Shown here one piece after another: positions 38,490 through 50,524 of a stretch of 64,000 nucleotides of DNA (its first letter is position 1; each line of letters begins with the position of its first letter). Under the pieces are notes generated by a model that saw only the letters and a list, made by a program, of their open reading frames with translations, was not told the DNA's origin and ran no database searches. Position numbers and translations under genes: made by a program. This DNA is from Paramecium sonneborni (lineage: Eukaryota; Ciliophora; Oligohymenophorea; Peniculida; Parameciidae), in assembly GCA_905182985.1 (NCBI GenBank), contig CAJJDN010000077.1, positions 62,001 through 126,000 of the forward strand, read 5' to 3'.

Positions 38490-38690
38490 TCAATTAAATT
38501 AATTTGTAATAAAATTCACTTCATTTTCTTTGTCTGTAAACAGTTTTCTTTTAACATTTTTTATATCTGATTCATTCACCCTATTTGATGCGCCTAATAA
38601 TTTTTAAGGAGCTTTTGGATTGTTAGACAATTTTGTCAATTTCTCTGGAGTTGATACATTTTTCACTTCATTATTTATATTTGTACTCAT
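38490..38690 (-). CDS. 66-residue protein with KEN box and RxL-type motif
   Basis: Short, disordered, lysine/asparagine/serine-rich frame beginning MSTNINNEVKNVSTPEKL. Towards its end KRKLF, a match to the R/K-x-L-F cyclin-docking consensus, is followed three residues later by DKEN, a KEN-box match recognised by the anaphase-promoting complex in other eukaryotes. TP is also present as a minimal CDK site. It lies 12 nt upstream of the giant surface gene on the same strand, too close for a normal 3' UTR, so it might instead be a 5' leader of that transcript. No homologue is recognised and motif matches this short can be accidental. Confidence 0.5.
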
Positions 38691-38884
38691 TTTATAAAAT
38701 TATTATTGACTTTACTCTTCAAAACTTCAACTAATTATTTTAGTGAATAAATTTAGTGCTAATTTTATTCACTATAAAAATTAATTCATAATATATCATT
38801 ATTTTTATTACTAATTTTATAGTATTTAAAGTTTAATATATTGTTTTCACATGTTCAAGCTAACATTTATATCTAAACATTTTT

Positions 38885-40132
38885 TCAAAATAACAAAAAT
38901 TTATTTAAAATTATTATGATATAAAACAATAAATAAGTCATTGAAGAATACTCTATTCTTGGTTGAATTAATCCAAATAATCTTCCAAAAACTAAAATTA
39001 CTGAAATAATTACTTCTTTAGCTACTTAACAATATTTTTAGAGTTAACTAATTGTATTTTCAGATTTTTATTTTTTCTAAATAATATTTTCAATTTCTTT
39101 TTTGTAATGCATCAATCTTTCGTATTAAAGGGATTCATGAAATTACATTCTATTTAAGTTGCTTTTGGCAAAAAAGATTACTTCTTTAGTATTTAAATCA
39201 TCAGTTACATTTATAAAATTGAAACAATTTTCGATGATTTCTCGATCTTATGGGTTCTAAAATTAATCAAGAAATTTTTTTTTTGAAAATAGAGGAATTG
39301 TATTAGCTTACTTTTTTCTAATGAATTAACTTGAAAAATATGGAATTAATTATTTAACTTTGTTTTCTTGTTTTTAAATGCATTGATGATTTTGTTTCCA
39401 AGGTTCCAAGCAGCTCCAACAAAATTAATATCCACATCCAAGTTAAGTTTTACAAATCATTTTATTGCATCCTCCAAATTTTTCTATTGTAATTTAGCAT
39501 TTTGGACATTATGTTTAATTAAAACGTAATTTTGATGCTTAAGCACATGATAAAGGTCTATGATCACCATTTTTACAAATAGAACAATTTATAAAGCCAC
39601 AAATACATTTTATAGTATAAGTTTTGAGTGAATTAGGAATAAGTTCTTAACATTTATTATTACCACATTTTTTTTTATTATTCTAAACACTTTTAATAAT
39701 CCAAGACTTAAACTAATTCATATTTGAATAAAAATCAGTTGGAAGAATTTTATCACATTAATTTTAAAAGCATTTTGGAAAGATAGTATTTCTTAATTAT
39801 TCTTCAACATATAAATTTAAACAAATACTGCAACATTAGTGATTACAAGATAATTAAACATTAGTATTATTATTAAAACAAATGGGACATAAAATAGATT
39901 CATTCATTTCTGAACTCTAAATTTTTTATGATAAGCCTAAATTGTTTAAAATTTGATTAACATTATTGTTTTTTAAAAATAAATCTCCTATTTTCATCTC
40001 ATCCCATTCAATCTTATGTAGAATAAAGATTGAATCAGCCTTTGATATTTACAAGGCTTCAGATAAATCATCTACAATAACATCTATAAAGGATTAGATT
40101 TTGTTATTTTCTATTATAATATCCTTTTACAT
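38885..40132 (-). CDS. RBR-type (RING-IBR-RING) E3 ubiquitin ligase
   Basis: Ariadne/parkin-type ligase of 415 residues, no intron. N-terminal Ariadne-like helix (SEALQISKADSIFILH), RING1 (CPICFNNN, CNHQCCSICL), IBR (KCGNNKCQELIPN, CICGFINCSICKNGDHRP) and a catalytic Rcat/RING2 (CPKCQITIEKFGGCNKM, CGYQFCWSCLEPW) in which the GGCN cysteine, the expected ubiquitin thioester residue, is present. A charged helix follows, and the C-terminus has hydrophobic stretches (VIISVILVFGRLFGLIQ and MTYLLFYIIIILNKFLLF) that could anchor it in a membrane. Zinc ligands appear intact, so an active RING/HECT-hybrid ligase is expected. Ariadne affinity is inferred from the N-terminal region and Rcat wording. Confidence 0.93.
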
Positions 40133-40323
40133 ATAAATAATTATTAAGGATAGAATGAAGATAAAAATAATTATATAAATAGAAGTATTCACAAATATTA
40201 GAAATGGACAATAAATTGTTAAAATTATATTACATAAGTATTGGAATCTAATGATTAAATTTTAAGAATAAGAGTATCCTTTTAAATTATCTATAATTTT
40301 TATAATTTATTTGATAATAAAAA

Positions 40324-41147
40324 TGGCAGAATTTAAGGAAGTACAAAATTAAGTAAAATTTAGGATAAATTCTTTAATAAACCTGGAGATTCTGAAGATT
40401 CTGTTGATAAATTAAAAAAAAAGATATCTAAACCAAAGTAGTAAGATATAATTTCAACATCCTAAAAAATAAAAGAAATGTTTAAAAAATAACAATTCAA
40501 GGATATTGTGAATTGGGCTGAAAAAGATCCATCTATAACACTTCATGAATATGACGAAATGAAGGTTAATTCCCATACGTTGAAACTTGGATAATATGCT
40601 TTAATAAAAAATGCAAAGAATCCTTCTGAAGATTTCGTTGGCAAAATATAAAGGATTGTTACAATAAAGGAAAACAAATCAAAAAAATTAATTTGTTTAT
40701 GCGAAGTCAATTGGTATATCTAAAATTCAAGAAAGGTTTTATCGAAAAAGTGAAATAATTAAATTTAAACCATAAGCCAAACCATGGATATCCAATAATG
40801 AAGTTTTCAGCACTTCTTGTACTGATTATATATTGGCGTCTGCTATATTGTCTCCTTGTCGTATAGTCACATTAGAAGAATATGAAAGTTCATCTTAGGC
40901 TGAAAAAGGAGTATTTTTCACTAGATTAGAATGGCTGCCAGCAAAAAAGAAATTTGATGGATTATCAAAACTATAAAATCATTGTACTTGTAAATAACCC
41001 TAAAATCCAGATTAAATATATATTTAGGTATTATCTAATCTATAATTTAAGTGTGACAAGTGTTAGAAATGGTATCATATTACATGTGTGGGGTTGAAAA
41101 AAGGAGAGTATGAATAAAAAGATTACATTTGTGGATGTTGTAGATGA
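40324..41147 (+). CDS. BAH domain plus PHD finger protein
   Basis: Chromatin-reader protein of about 260 residues. The BAH domain spans the middle: FVGKIQRIVTIKENK, ICLCEVNW joined across an intron to FYRKSEIIKF, then NEVFSTSCTDYILASAIL and CRIVTLEEYE. The C-terminus is a PHD finger (CTCKQPQNPD, FKCDKCQKWYHITCVGL, YICGCC) with the C4HC3 spacing and the conserved W before YH. BAH-PHD proteins in plants and other eukaryotes read methylated histone tails. Introns at 40342-40364 (TAG) and 40714-40735 (22 nt, AAG); my exon count is off by one base from exact closure, so one boundary in the first half may be slightly wrong. It precedes EXO1 by 31 nt. Confidence 0.85.
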
Positions 41148-41178
41148 AATATTTGTTAATAATATTATTTTTAAAAAT

Positions 41179-42914
41179 ATGGGAATAGATTCTTTATTAA
41201 AAGTTCTCAAATCTGTCACAAAACCTAGACATATTTCTGAATATTCAAATAAGAAAATAGCTGTTGATACATATTGTTGGTAATTCTAGAATAATAACTT
41301 AGGTTACATAAAGGAATATTTTTATGTGCTTAAGAATTATCAGATGGCAGAGAAACTAATGAGCATATAAATTATTGCTTAAAGAAAGTAGAATAGCTTA
41401 AAAAATATAATATTACTGTAGTTATGGTATTTGATGGAGCAAAATTGCCAAGCAAAAAATGTACAGAAGAAGAGCGGGAAAAGTAAAATAAATATATATA
41501 ATTTAGAAAGAGGAATGATAACCTTTAAAGACATTTAGAATTAAAATAACAAGGCGAGAAAGAGAGAGCATATTAAAAATTAGTAGAATCAATAGATGTT
41601 ACTCCTTAGATGGCATCTAAATTATTGGAAGCTTTGAGAATCAGAAATATTGAATGTATAGTAGCTCCATATGAAGCAGATGCATAATTAGCATATCTAT
41701 CCTTAACAGAATATGTTGATGTGATAATAACTGAAGATTCGGATCTAATTGCTTATGGAGCTAAAAAAGTACTTTATAAATTAGATAAATTTGGTTATGG
41801 AGAAGAAATCGATTATGATACTATTTAAACTTGTAGTGAATATAATTTTTAGAATTGGCATCATTAAAAATTTCTTACTTTTTGTATTTTATCAGGATGC
41901 GATTATTTGGGTTCAATAAATGGTATAGGAATAAAAAAAGCATATTAAATAGTAGCAACATCATAAAATTATAGATAAGCAATTGATAATCTTTCAAAAA
42001 AGTAAAAAGGATCTGTTCCTTTTGATTATATTGAATAATTTGAGAAAGCATATCTAACCTTTCTATTCTAGAGAGTATTTTGTCCAGTTTAAAGAAAAAT
42101 GGTAACAATTCATACATTTGATACAGATCTCTTGTATCCATAAATGAAATCACTTTTAGAAGGAAATCTTGATTTTTTGGGTAATGTTTACACAGATACA
42201 TTGATATAAGATATAGCTGATGGTAAAATATGTCCATAAGATTTAAAACCATATTCTTAATCATCAAAGAATTTAAAGTAATAAAATATAGATAATAAAT
42301 AAATAAATAATAATGATTAACTTGAATTACCAATATATGGAAAGGATAAAACTGTTTAAGTTTTTAAATTTATTAAAAAATCATAATCTACTAAAATAAA
42401 TCCAGAAGAATCTTTTGAAAGATCAGGAGAAAAAGTATCTAATTATTCTTAAGTTGGTAATTCAAAATCTACAGAAAACAATGATAAAATTTTGATTAAT
42501 AACTAATAACATTTTGAATAAAGTAATTTATTTTCAAGCCAACAAGAAACACTTAAATAAAAATAATTAATTAATAATAATATTGTGGTCAATTAAGTTA
42601 AAAAGAAAAATTCTAAAATTATAATAAAACATGAATAGAAAAAAATTAATTAATATTTCTAACCTTCTTTTAAACCATACAAGCCACCCTCTTTTTCTTT
42701 GGTTTAGAAATAAAATGAAATCTCATAATAAATCAATATTATTGAAGAGGAAATTTAAAGAGTCGATTAAAATATAGATTTATAAGTAGATGAAGAATTT
42801 CAATAATATAGTATCTCTGAAGAGTTTTCTGACCATTTTAAAAAAAAATTTTATTACACTGACTTTGGTCTTTTCTTAAATCAAGAACTCTAATTCAAAT
42901 AAATTTAGTTTTGA
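41179..42914 (+). CDS. EXO1: Exonuclease 1 (EXO1), Rad2/XPG family
   Basis: 5'-3' exonuclease/flap nuclease of mismatch repair and end resection; 570 residues, one intron at 41280-41302. The N-nuclease domain has [23 protein letters not shown] and [13 protein letters not shown]. The I domain has [17 protein letters not shown] and [19 protein letters not shown], followed by [19 protein letters not shown]. The acidic metal-binding residues of the family are present. The helix-hairpin-helix region follows, then an N/Q/K-rich disordered tail containing QKKINQYF, a clean PCNA-interacting (PIP box) consensus. EXO1 is favoured over FEN1 by VDTYCWLHKG and the long tail. A standard-code antisense frame at 41875-42333 is a shadow. 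Confidence 0.95.
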
Positions 42915-42972
42915 CTTCTTTAGTTATTTAAATTTATCACTAGATTATTAATATAATTATATATTATTTTAA

Positions 42973-44575
42973 ATGATATTGAATAATAGATATTAAATAG
43001 ATTGCTATAATGTAGTTAGTGAAGGAACTTATGGTAAAATATTTCCATGCGTCGATATTTTAAATCCAAATTTAAAGTTAGTGGCTAAAGTATAAATATT
43101 GTTAAATAGGTAATAAATGCTTGTTGTGGTAGTAAAAATACAAAATTTATTGCTGCTATTAATAGAGAACCTGAGATTCTACAATCCTTATAAATATTCC
43201 AAAACCCTCATATTGTGAAATGCTATTAAATTGGATAAATTGATGAAAATTTAATAATCGTAATGGAAAAATGTGAATTAGGGGATTTAAGTAAAAAAAT
43301 AAAATAAATGAAAAATCAAAACCAAAAATTTAAGGCTGAAGAAATCATTGATTTTGCTTCCTAAGTAATTGATGGTGCTCGTCTTATGGCTGAATAAAAT
43401 GTATTCCATAGAGATATTAAACCATAAAATATACTATTAGCTAAAGACAATAAAAACAATATAAACTACAAAGTAATTTCAAATTAATAAATAGATTGGT
43501 GATTTTGGATCTGCTCGAATAGTATAGGATTTGAGAAAAGAAGAAGATTTAACAAGATGGGGTACTAAAATATACTCTTCTCCAGAAATAATCACTCAAT
43601 AAAAATTTTCAGCCCAAGCAGATATATTTTCATTTGGTATTGTTTTTTTTGAATTTTGTTTTTTACAAATTCCATTCTAAATAAACTAATAATAACAATT
43701 TTTTAACTAACTTTAAAATTAGCAATTTAAAATAAATGTAGATAACATTAATGGTGATTAAATATAATTAAATCTCATTAAAATGGTATTATAAAATACT
43801 ATAGTATTCAATTAATAAGATAGAATGGATTGGTAATCTTTGCATAATATAATTTCATAATATAAATATAATTAAAATCATGGATTTTATTAACTTACTA
43901 ATTTGCAATAAAATGACAAAAATAATTATATTATTGTTTAATAGCATGTTAAATTATTAGACCAGAAATTACAATTGGTAACAAATTTGATGAGTTAATA
44001 CAAAAAGTGTTGGTAATTCTATCTTTATTATTTCAAGTTAACTCAATATTTTATCAATACCATTAGATATATTTAAATTATATTTAACCTTTTTAGCTTG
44101 TTACAGACACATTGTAGCTTTATCTTCTAAGTCCTTTTATGATAACAATTACAAGATACTGAGTAAAAATATCAAAAGATTTATGTCTCAAAATCAATTT
44201 TAACTTTTAACTGAAAGTTTCTTTAAAAATCTTAAGAAAGAAGATTAAGATTTGAATAGTTGTGCTGAAATGTTTCTTCAAAATAGTTTCTATACAATAG
44301 AGATTGTTAAATATTCCATTAAATTTTTAGGATCTCAGAATTTTAATCAACACATATATTAATCTCTTTATTAAAATTTAATTCAATTTAAAGATTATTT
44401 TGATAATCCTTAATAAAAAGAATCTTTAGACTATGAAATATTTTTAGAGATAGCAAACTAATTTTTTTACAATCAAATAGTTAATTGTTACATGTAAAAA
44501 TAAATTAATGATTTTATTGAAAATCCTGCAGAAATAAATATGTAAAAATAATATGAAATCCTTTATATAGTCTGA
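42973..44575 (+). CDS. Ser/Thr protein kinase with long C-terminal extension
   Basis: A 511-residue kinase: glycine loop SEGTYGKIFPC, lysine in LVAKVINACCG, catalytic loop VFHRDIKPQNILL, DFG in IGDFGSA, activation segment WGTKIYSSPEI, and SFGIVFFEFCF. All catalytic residues are present; the overall look is ULK/ATG1-like but unproven. Three introns: 43090-43109 (20 nt), 43473-43494 and 44013-44037 (AAG end). The C-terminal ~180 residues are helical and unrecognised (FKLYLTFLACYRHIVALSS). After TGA 44573-44575 the same frame remains open and coding-like for another ~60 codons (LHYRINLEKVKYFTHSK). The true end may therefore be later, either by readthrough, an unusual intron or a recent mutation. 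A pseudokinase gene follows. Confidence 0.85.
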
Positions 44576-44805
44576 TTGCATTATAGAATTAATTTGGAGA
44601 AAGTGAAGTATTTTACTCACAGTAAGAGTGTAATATTCTATAGAATGCTGTTTCACAAATAAAAGTATGCTTTACATAAAATGAGGCGATTGAATATTTA
44701 TTTTAGAATTTATGAAATCGATTTTTTGTTATAAAATAATCTAAACTTTTTAATTTAAAATTATATAATTTAAAATATTTTATTTTTTAATTTTTTTATT
44801 TGTTC

Positions 44806-45664
44806 ATGATCAAAGATAAATCACCAATTTAAAAAGGAAACTATATAATTTAAAAAGATAAACTTATAGGAAAAGGAAGACATTCTCTCATTTACGATTG
44901 TGTATATGAACTTAATAAATCAATTCCTGTTTGTGCTAAAATATTAAATAATACTACATTACCAAGATCATTAAAAATAGAAAAACTGAAAAATATTAAT
45001 AACATAAATCTCTTAAAATATTATGATTTTTTTGAACATGATAAAGATGTAATCATAATAATGGAAAAATGTGATTTTAGTTTAAAAACATAAGTCGAGA
45101 AAAAACCACTATCAGAATAAGATACTTATTAATTTTTGAGTTAATTCTTAGAAGGATATTAAACATTAATTGATGCTGATCTAGATTTAAGAGAACTTAA
45201 ACCAGCAAATATTTTAGTTAAAAATAATATCTATAAAGTATATGTTATTCTATTTTGATAAGTTAACAAATTTTGGTATATCATAGTTGTACAAATAATT
45301 AGATAGAGAAAACAGAGCATTCTCTGCACCAGAAATATTTTATGAGAAAGAATAATCTAGAACTAAAGATATTTTTTCAGTATTTATTTTTTTAAATTAA
45401 TCAGCTAGGTTTAGTATTACATTTTAGTTTTTTTAATTAATTACCTTATATATATAGAACAGCACTAGATCAAATATAATTTTTTAGATAAATTAAAGAA
45501 ACGGAATTTGAAATGAAAAGAGAGGTAGGATTAAAATAATATTTAAATAGGCCCCTGAAAGAGTTCAATAATTGTTGTAGTCAATGATAATCTATGATGC
45601 TTCAAAAAGAATTAAATTTGAAGAAATAAAAATGAAATTAATCAATGAAAACTATGTCATTTGA
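44806..45664 (+). CDS. Pseudokinase
   Basis: A 260-residue protein-kinase-like domain next to an active relative. The glycine loop (GKGRHSLIYD) and the VAIK lysine (VCAKIL) remain. The catalytic loop reads LRELKPANIL (HRD aspartate replaced by glutamate) and the DFG motif reads TNFG (aspartate replaced by asparagine). SAPEI is retained, as is the C-lobe ending (RVQQLLQSMIIYDASKRIKFEEI). Three introns close the frame: 45238-45262 (AAG), 45380-45404 (CAG) and 26 nt near 45516-45541 (TAG). ATP binding may persist, but phosphotransfer should be lost or very weak. A regulatory role over a true kinase is inferred, not shown. Confidence 0.8.
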
Positions 45665-45709
45665 TAATAATTTTTAGATATTTTGAAACAATTAATAATG
45701 ATTTTTTTT

Positions 45710-48181
45710 TCAATTTTATTATCTAAGTTAATTGATTTCGACATCGATTTCTTGATCCTCTAAAAATTTATTTATTTATATATACATTGAGCAATATTAT
45801 TAGAAAGAGAATGTAATTGATCATTATCATCAATATCTTCATGCTTCAATTAGGTTTTAAGTTATTCATTCTTTTGTAAAGGCTAAAATATTAATTTTAA
45901 CAATATACTTTTTAGAAGAAACTATCTGTAACTTTGAATTTTTCCTCTAATTCATAAATTGTTCCAGATTCCTCAGATTCAGCTAAAACTAAATTAAGCA
46001 CTTCTTCTTGTATTTCATTTAAATAAAAAAAACTTAAGTTTTTGATTATTTAATTTAACTTAGCACTATTCCCATATGAACAAATAACTTTAATCAAACA
46101 ATCTAGTAATTGATTAGGAAATGATAAATTAGGAACTTCTGGATAATATCCTTGATCTTGATAATTTTACTTAAATTAATACCATAAGGTTATCGTATTT
46201 TCTTTTTAACATATAATTATTATTTTCAGATGGTGCTTATTTAATTTTTTTTATATTTTTTTGAATGTTTTATTATTATACAGGTTATTAATGTTATAAA
46301 AACTATTATTGAGATAGTTTTTAGTGTTTTCTAACATTTTTAAGTTTGGCCATAAATACTCTATTTAAATTATTGAAAATGATGTGAAAAAATTTAATTA
46401 AAGTTAAACACACTTTTATAAATTTTAAACTACATATATATATATAAAGTCTTGAATAAATATATTTATTATTTGAAATAATAGCTTCATCATAAACTAT
46501 TAGTTCTTATTCTAATAATTTAAGAGGGTGATTTGGCCCAAAATTTTTCATTAGGGAAATTAGTTTCTAAAGAAAGAACTTTATTAATTTGATTCTAATT
46601 AGGAAAGATTGTCTCAGAAAACCATAAATTATAGAAGAATGCAAACCAAGTTAAATAACTGGAGTAGTTATTGTAATCAGTATCTTTCTCAACGACTTTT
46701 AAATAAAATTCAGGATGTTATTTTTTGAGTTCTGAAATTTTGGATACTAATTATTATGAATCCTAAATTTGAGTTAAACTATGATTTTACTCTATAATAT
46801 CCATTAATATGTCCTAATTATGAGACAATAATTCCTCTCATTAATTAACACTCTTCAGTATTAGAAGTAGAATAATCCTTAATTAAATCATGAAATTGAG
46901 TGAAAAGTTTGATAATTGATAAATGGCAATAATTAACTTAATTTGTATACATACCCATAGTATTTAAACAAGCAAAATATTTATAGCTAATAAGACAGAA
47001 TAATAAAACTTATAATTAATTATGTGGCAGAATAGTTTATTATTCTGTTAAGGCAATAGCTAAATCATAAGCAACATCTCCTTTTGACATGATAAATTCA
47101 GCAAAATGTTTAAAACCATTAAGATTTTAAGCTTCTTCTAAAGAATTATAAAATTTTATTGAAAAATGATAATATGGAGTGCTTGGTCTTTTTTAGTATT
47201 TAGTTTATGATTCAGAGACTAATAATGAAGATTTTCTGAAATGGGATGCCTATAATGTTTATTATCTGTTAAATAAGGGATGATGAAATAGATCATCCCA
47301 ACTGATTCTATTTTCTTCTTCATAAGAAAGCATTTATTCTATTAGAGCACTGACGCGAAGATCTAACTATTTTTATTTAACATTGATTACATTTTCATGT
47401 TTAGGAATAGTAATTTTATTTTGCTTAGTATTCCTTAATAAAGAAATTTGTTCTTAGGAGGTTTTGGCATTTAAAGGTTTTTATCCAAAAATAAGTTCAT
47501 AAAAAATAACACCTAACTAACATAATAACACATGATTTACAGAGTAAATATCACATTTATCAGTATAATTTGGATCAAAGAAGATTTAAGGAGCTGCATA
47601 TGCTGGAGTTCCAACATTTGCAGATTAAGTAGGATCTATAAATCTACCCATTCCAAAATCAGCTAACTTTAAAATATCAATTAATAAACTTTACCTTATA
47701 AAATCCACTTGATATTAAAATGTTTGCTGGTTTTAAATCTCTATGTATAAATTACACATCATATAAACTTTTATATCCTTTTATAATCTAAGCTATAATG
47801 TTAACACTTTCTTAATGTGTGTACCAATTATTTTATTTTTTCTTCTAATCCATTTCCTTCTTTAAATCACCTCCTCTACAATACTCCATTATTATATATA
47901 TCTCATTTTCTCCCTAATTTTAAATAACATCCATAATATGAACAATATTTGGATTTTAAATAGGTGAATCTCTTAACATCTTTAAAATCTATATTTCTCT
48001 ATCTGTAAATTTCTTTTATGGACCATTTGTTAATATTTACTAATCTTAAATATTCTATAACCTTTGCACAAAATTCTTCTCCATCACATGATGCTGAATA
48101 AACTAATCCATATGATCCCTTCCCTATCATTGATCTCTTATTTAATATATACTTTCCAACCTTCATTTCAGGAACTGACAT
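45710..48181 (-). CDS. Ser/Thr protein kinase (Nek/ULK-like)
   Basis: Roughly 770-residue product. The kinase domain is at the N-terminus: GKGSYGLVYSA, FCAKVIE, PNIVHIMDVIQN, IIMEYCRGGDL, FIHRDLKPANILI, LADFGMG, VGTPAYAAPQ and LGVIFYELIFGQKPL. Catalytic residues are intact; as in the other kinase here the APE glutamate is glutamine. A long unrecognised helical C-terminal half follows, ending DQEIDVEINQL. At least five introns; those at 48013-48040 and 47667-47694 end AAG, and one at the DIYS/LGVIFY junction ends TAG. Exon boundaries in the C-terminal half are less certain. It converges on the pseudokinase with a 45-nt gap and starts 84 nt after the SAPS gene stop. Confidence 0.85.
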
Positions 48182-48265
48182 TTAATTCTTAATTTTTTTA
48201 TTATAAATTATAAAATAGAATTGTGTTTAAATTAAATTCTAATACTATTTTTAATAACAATATCA

Positions 48266-50359
48266 TCATTCATACTTATTTAATATATCTTCAGCATTCT
48301 GATCATCATATTCAATCTTCCAAAATAAGTTATGATTAAAAAAAGAAGAAATACTATCATCTTTTGTAGTAACTTCTTTCAAATTTTCTTATGTCACTTA
48401 CTAAGATTCTTAAATTATATTTCCCTTAACTTCATCATCTAAATTTTATTTTTTATTTTGAATGTTTTCTTCTATCCAAACCTAATCATCATTCATATTC
48501 ATCAATATATTCTCATCACCTTCTAATCCTTCTTCATCTTATTAATTATTTGTGTCCAGATCTTATTCATTTTATTATGTTTCCTTATTTTAGTCTTATT
48601 AATCTCCTGAACTTTACTAACCATATTATTATTCATTATATTTCTATATTATTACTCAAATATGTTATACTTGTAAAATCTACATTATGTCAGATTCTTA
48701 ATCATCAACTATTTCTTGTTTTGCTTTTGGATTAACATTACATAGATAAGGCTTCTCTTTTTAATTTATGTTGCTTAATCTATTTTTTACAAAAATAAAC
48801 CATTATTAATCTAGTTTAAATTCTTATTTTACTGTCTTTATAATGTTAAAGAATTAATTTGTTATAAGATTTCTCAATCAAGTAATTTGATAATGAAGTC
48901 AAAAGACCAATATATCCCTTTTTATCGTTCTCCTCTACATGGTAATTTATTATAAATTCAATAAGCTGCCCTAATTCAAAGACCTTAATTAAAATACAAA
49001 TAGTACTTTTTCTGTTAAATTTTCATCATTAAGATCTAAAATAGATTTTATTATCTTTTCTGTTATTATATGTATTTGATTATTTGATTATTATTGAATA
49101 CAAATAGTTTCTAATACTTGAATCAAACCTGCATTCAACAATGCTTCAATAATAGATAAATCATTAGTTCTATTAATAATTATTATAATTTACTCAACAA
49201 AAGTCTAAATTAATTTTAGTAGCATAATCTTATGTAGTCCAAATGGTTATACTTATTCTTTATTTGAATTTTTAAAGTTAGCAGCACTATGTCGTTAACT
49301 TAATAAATTTTAAGGTAATTTAGGTATGATATTTTCAAAAATTGAATAATCTTTCTCATTATTGTGAATAACTTCGTCATCCTCTTCCTTTTTAGACTCT
49401 TTTGATTACATCTCTACCAAATTTATGAGAACCTACAAAGGCTATGGCTTTTATGTTTTTATTGCTATTTCATATAACAATTCTGGTCTTTTAATTTAAT
49501 CAATAAATGGAACAATATCAGGATTATTATAATATAAACAACTCATATTTTTTGATGTTATTTCTGTTAAAATATCGCAAATATTTTCTACAATTTCTGA
49601 GCAATAATATTTATTTTGCATCAAAAAAATAATTCTTTATAATAATGCCTTTCTTTCATTAATATATGTTTCTTCTGTAAATTCTTAAGTTGTATCAAGA
49701 GTTATTAATTTTTCGATAATTTCTGCAATATGTTTACAATCAATATGTTTTAACAAATTATTTATAATTTATTTATTATTAATAATTTAAGTCCATACCT
49801 AAAAATTTGAATAAATGATACATCGAATCCTCGTTTTTTAATAATGGCAAGAAATGCTTTAGAAAAATAGCCTGCTGATGTCATATTAAAAACATCTCCA
49901 TCAAGAAAACCAATAAATTAATCGATTAAGCTAACTCGAATCATTTCTGCATCTGCTTCTATTTCTTCCTCTGGTCGTTCAAAAAGAAAATCCAATAACT
50001 TCTAATTTTAACTGCCTAAAATTTCACTGCATAAGAATGGGTATCTTATGATATTTATTTTACATTATACTATATTTATGTCTTTTTATCAATCAATTCA
50101 TCATCAACAGATATTATATATTTAATCATTCTCTAATACATTTCAGGATGCTTAGTAATACTATTAAATTTATAAATCAATTATATACTAATCAGCAAAT
50201 TTATTGGCTCCCATTCCTTTAATTTCCTATAAAATATTATCTGCCTATAAAATTGATTCTAATTCACAATCAGGGTCAGCTAACAATGAATCAAGTTATT
50301 ATTGTTGAGGAAAGAAACGAGCAAAGCTAAAATAAGACAATTTTTTACTTAAAAAACAT
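48266..50359 (-). CDS. SAPS-domain PP6 (SIT4-type) regulatory subunit
   Basis: Regulatory subunit that scaffolds protein phosphatase 6 / yeast Sit4. The N-terminus matches the family across introns: MFFN joined to FARFFPQQQQLDSLLADPD, ESILQADNILQEIKGMG, MYQRMIKYIISV, YPFLCSEILGSQNQKLLDF, MIRVSLIDQFIGFLDG and GYFSKAFLAIIKKRG. The rest is alpha-helical with an acidic tail (GLEGDENILMNMNDDQVW, FFWKIEYDDQNAEDIL-like ending). Introns include 22 nt just after the start, 28 nt (TAG), and one ending AAG before YPFLC; 3' exon boundaries are approximate, total about 660 residues. Family members run 750-1000 residues, so this is a compact version. Confidence 0.85.
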
Positions 50360-50524
50360 GTTAAATTAAAATATTATATATGGATAATAAAATCAAAACT
50401 CATTTTAATAAGTTAAATAATTTATCTTGATGTTATTTTGTATGTGATGGAGATTGAACTTATGAGTTTAACTATATAATTGACGAAAATCTTCCTTATG
50501 ATTATGAAAGACTAAATAATTCTA
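50360..50524. other. Short intergenic spacer
   Basis: A 165-nt AT-rich gap between the SAPS start and the stop of the next minus-strand gene; it probably holds the SAPS promoter. No motif recognised. Confidence 0.5.

Noticed and set aside
41875..42333. 152-codon standard-code frame on the minus strand
   Set aside because: Lies antisense to EXO1, which reads cleanly on the plus strand with the ciliate code and conserved motifs.
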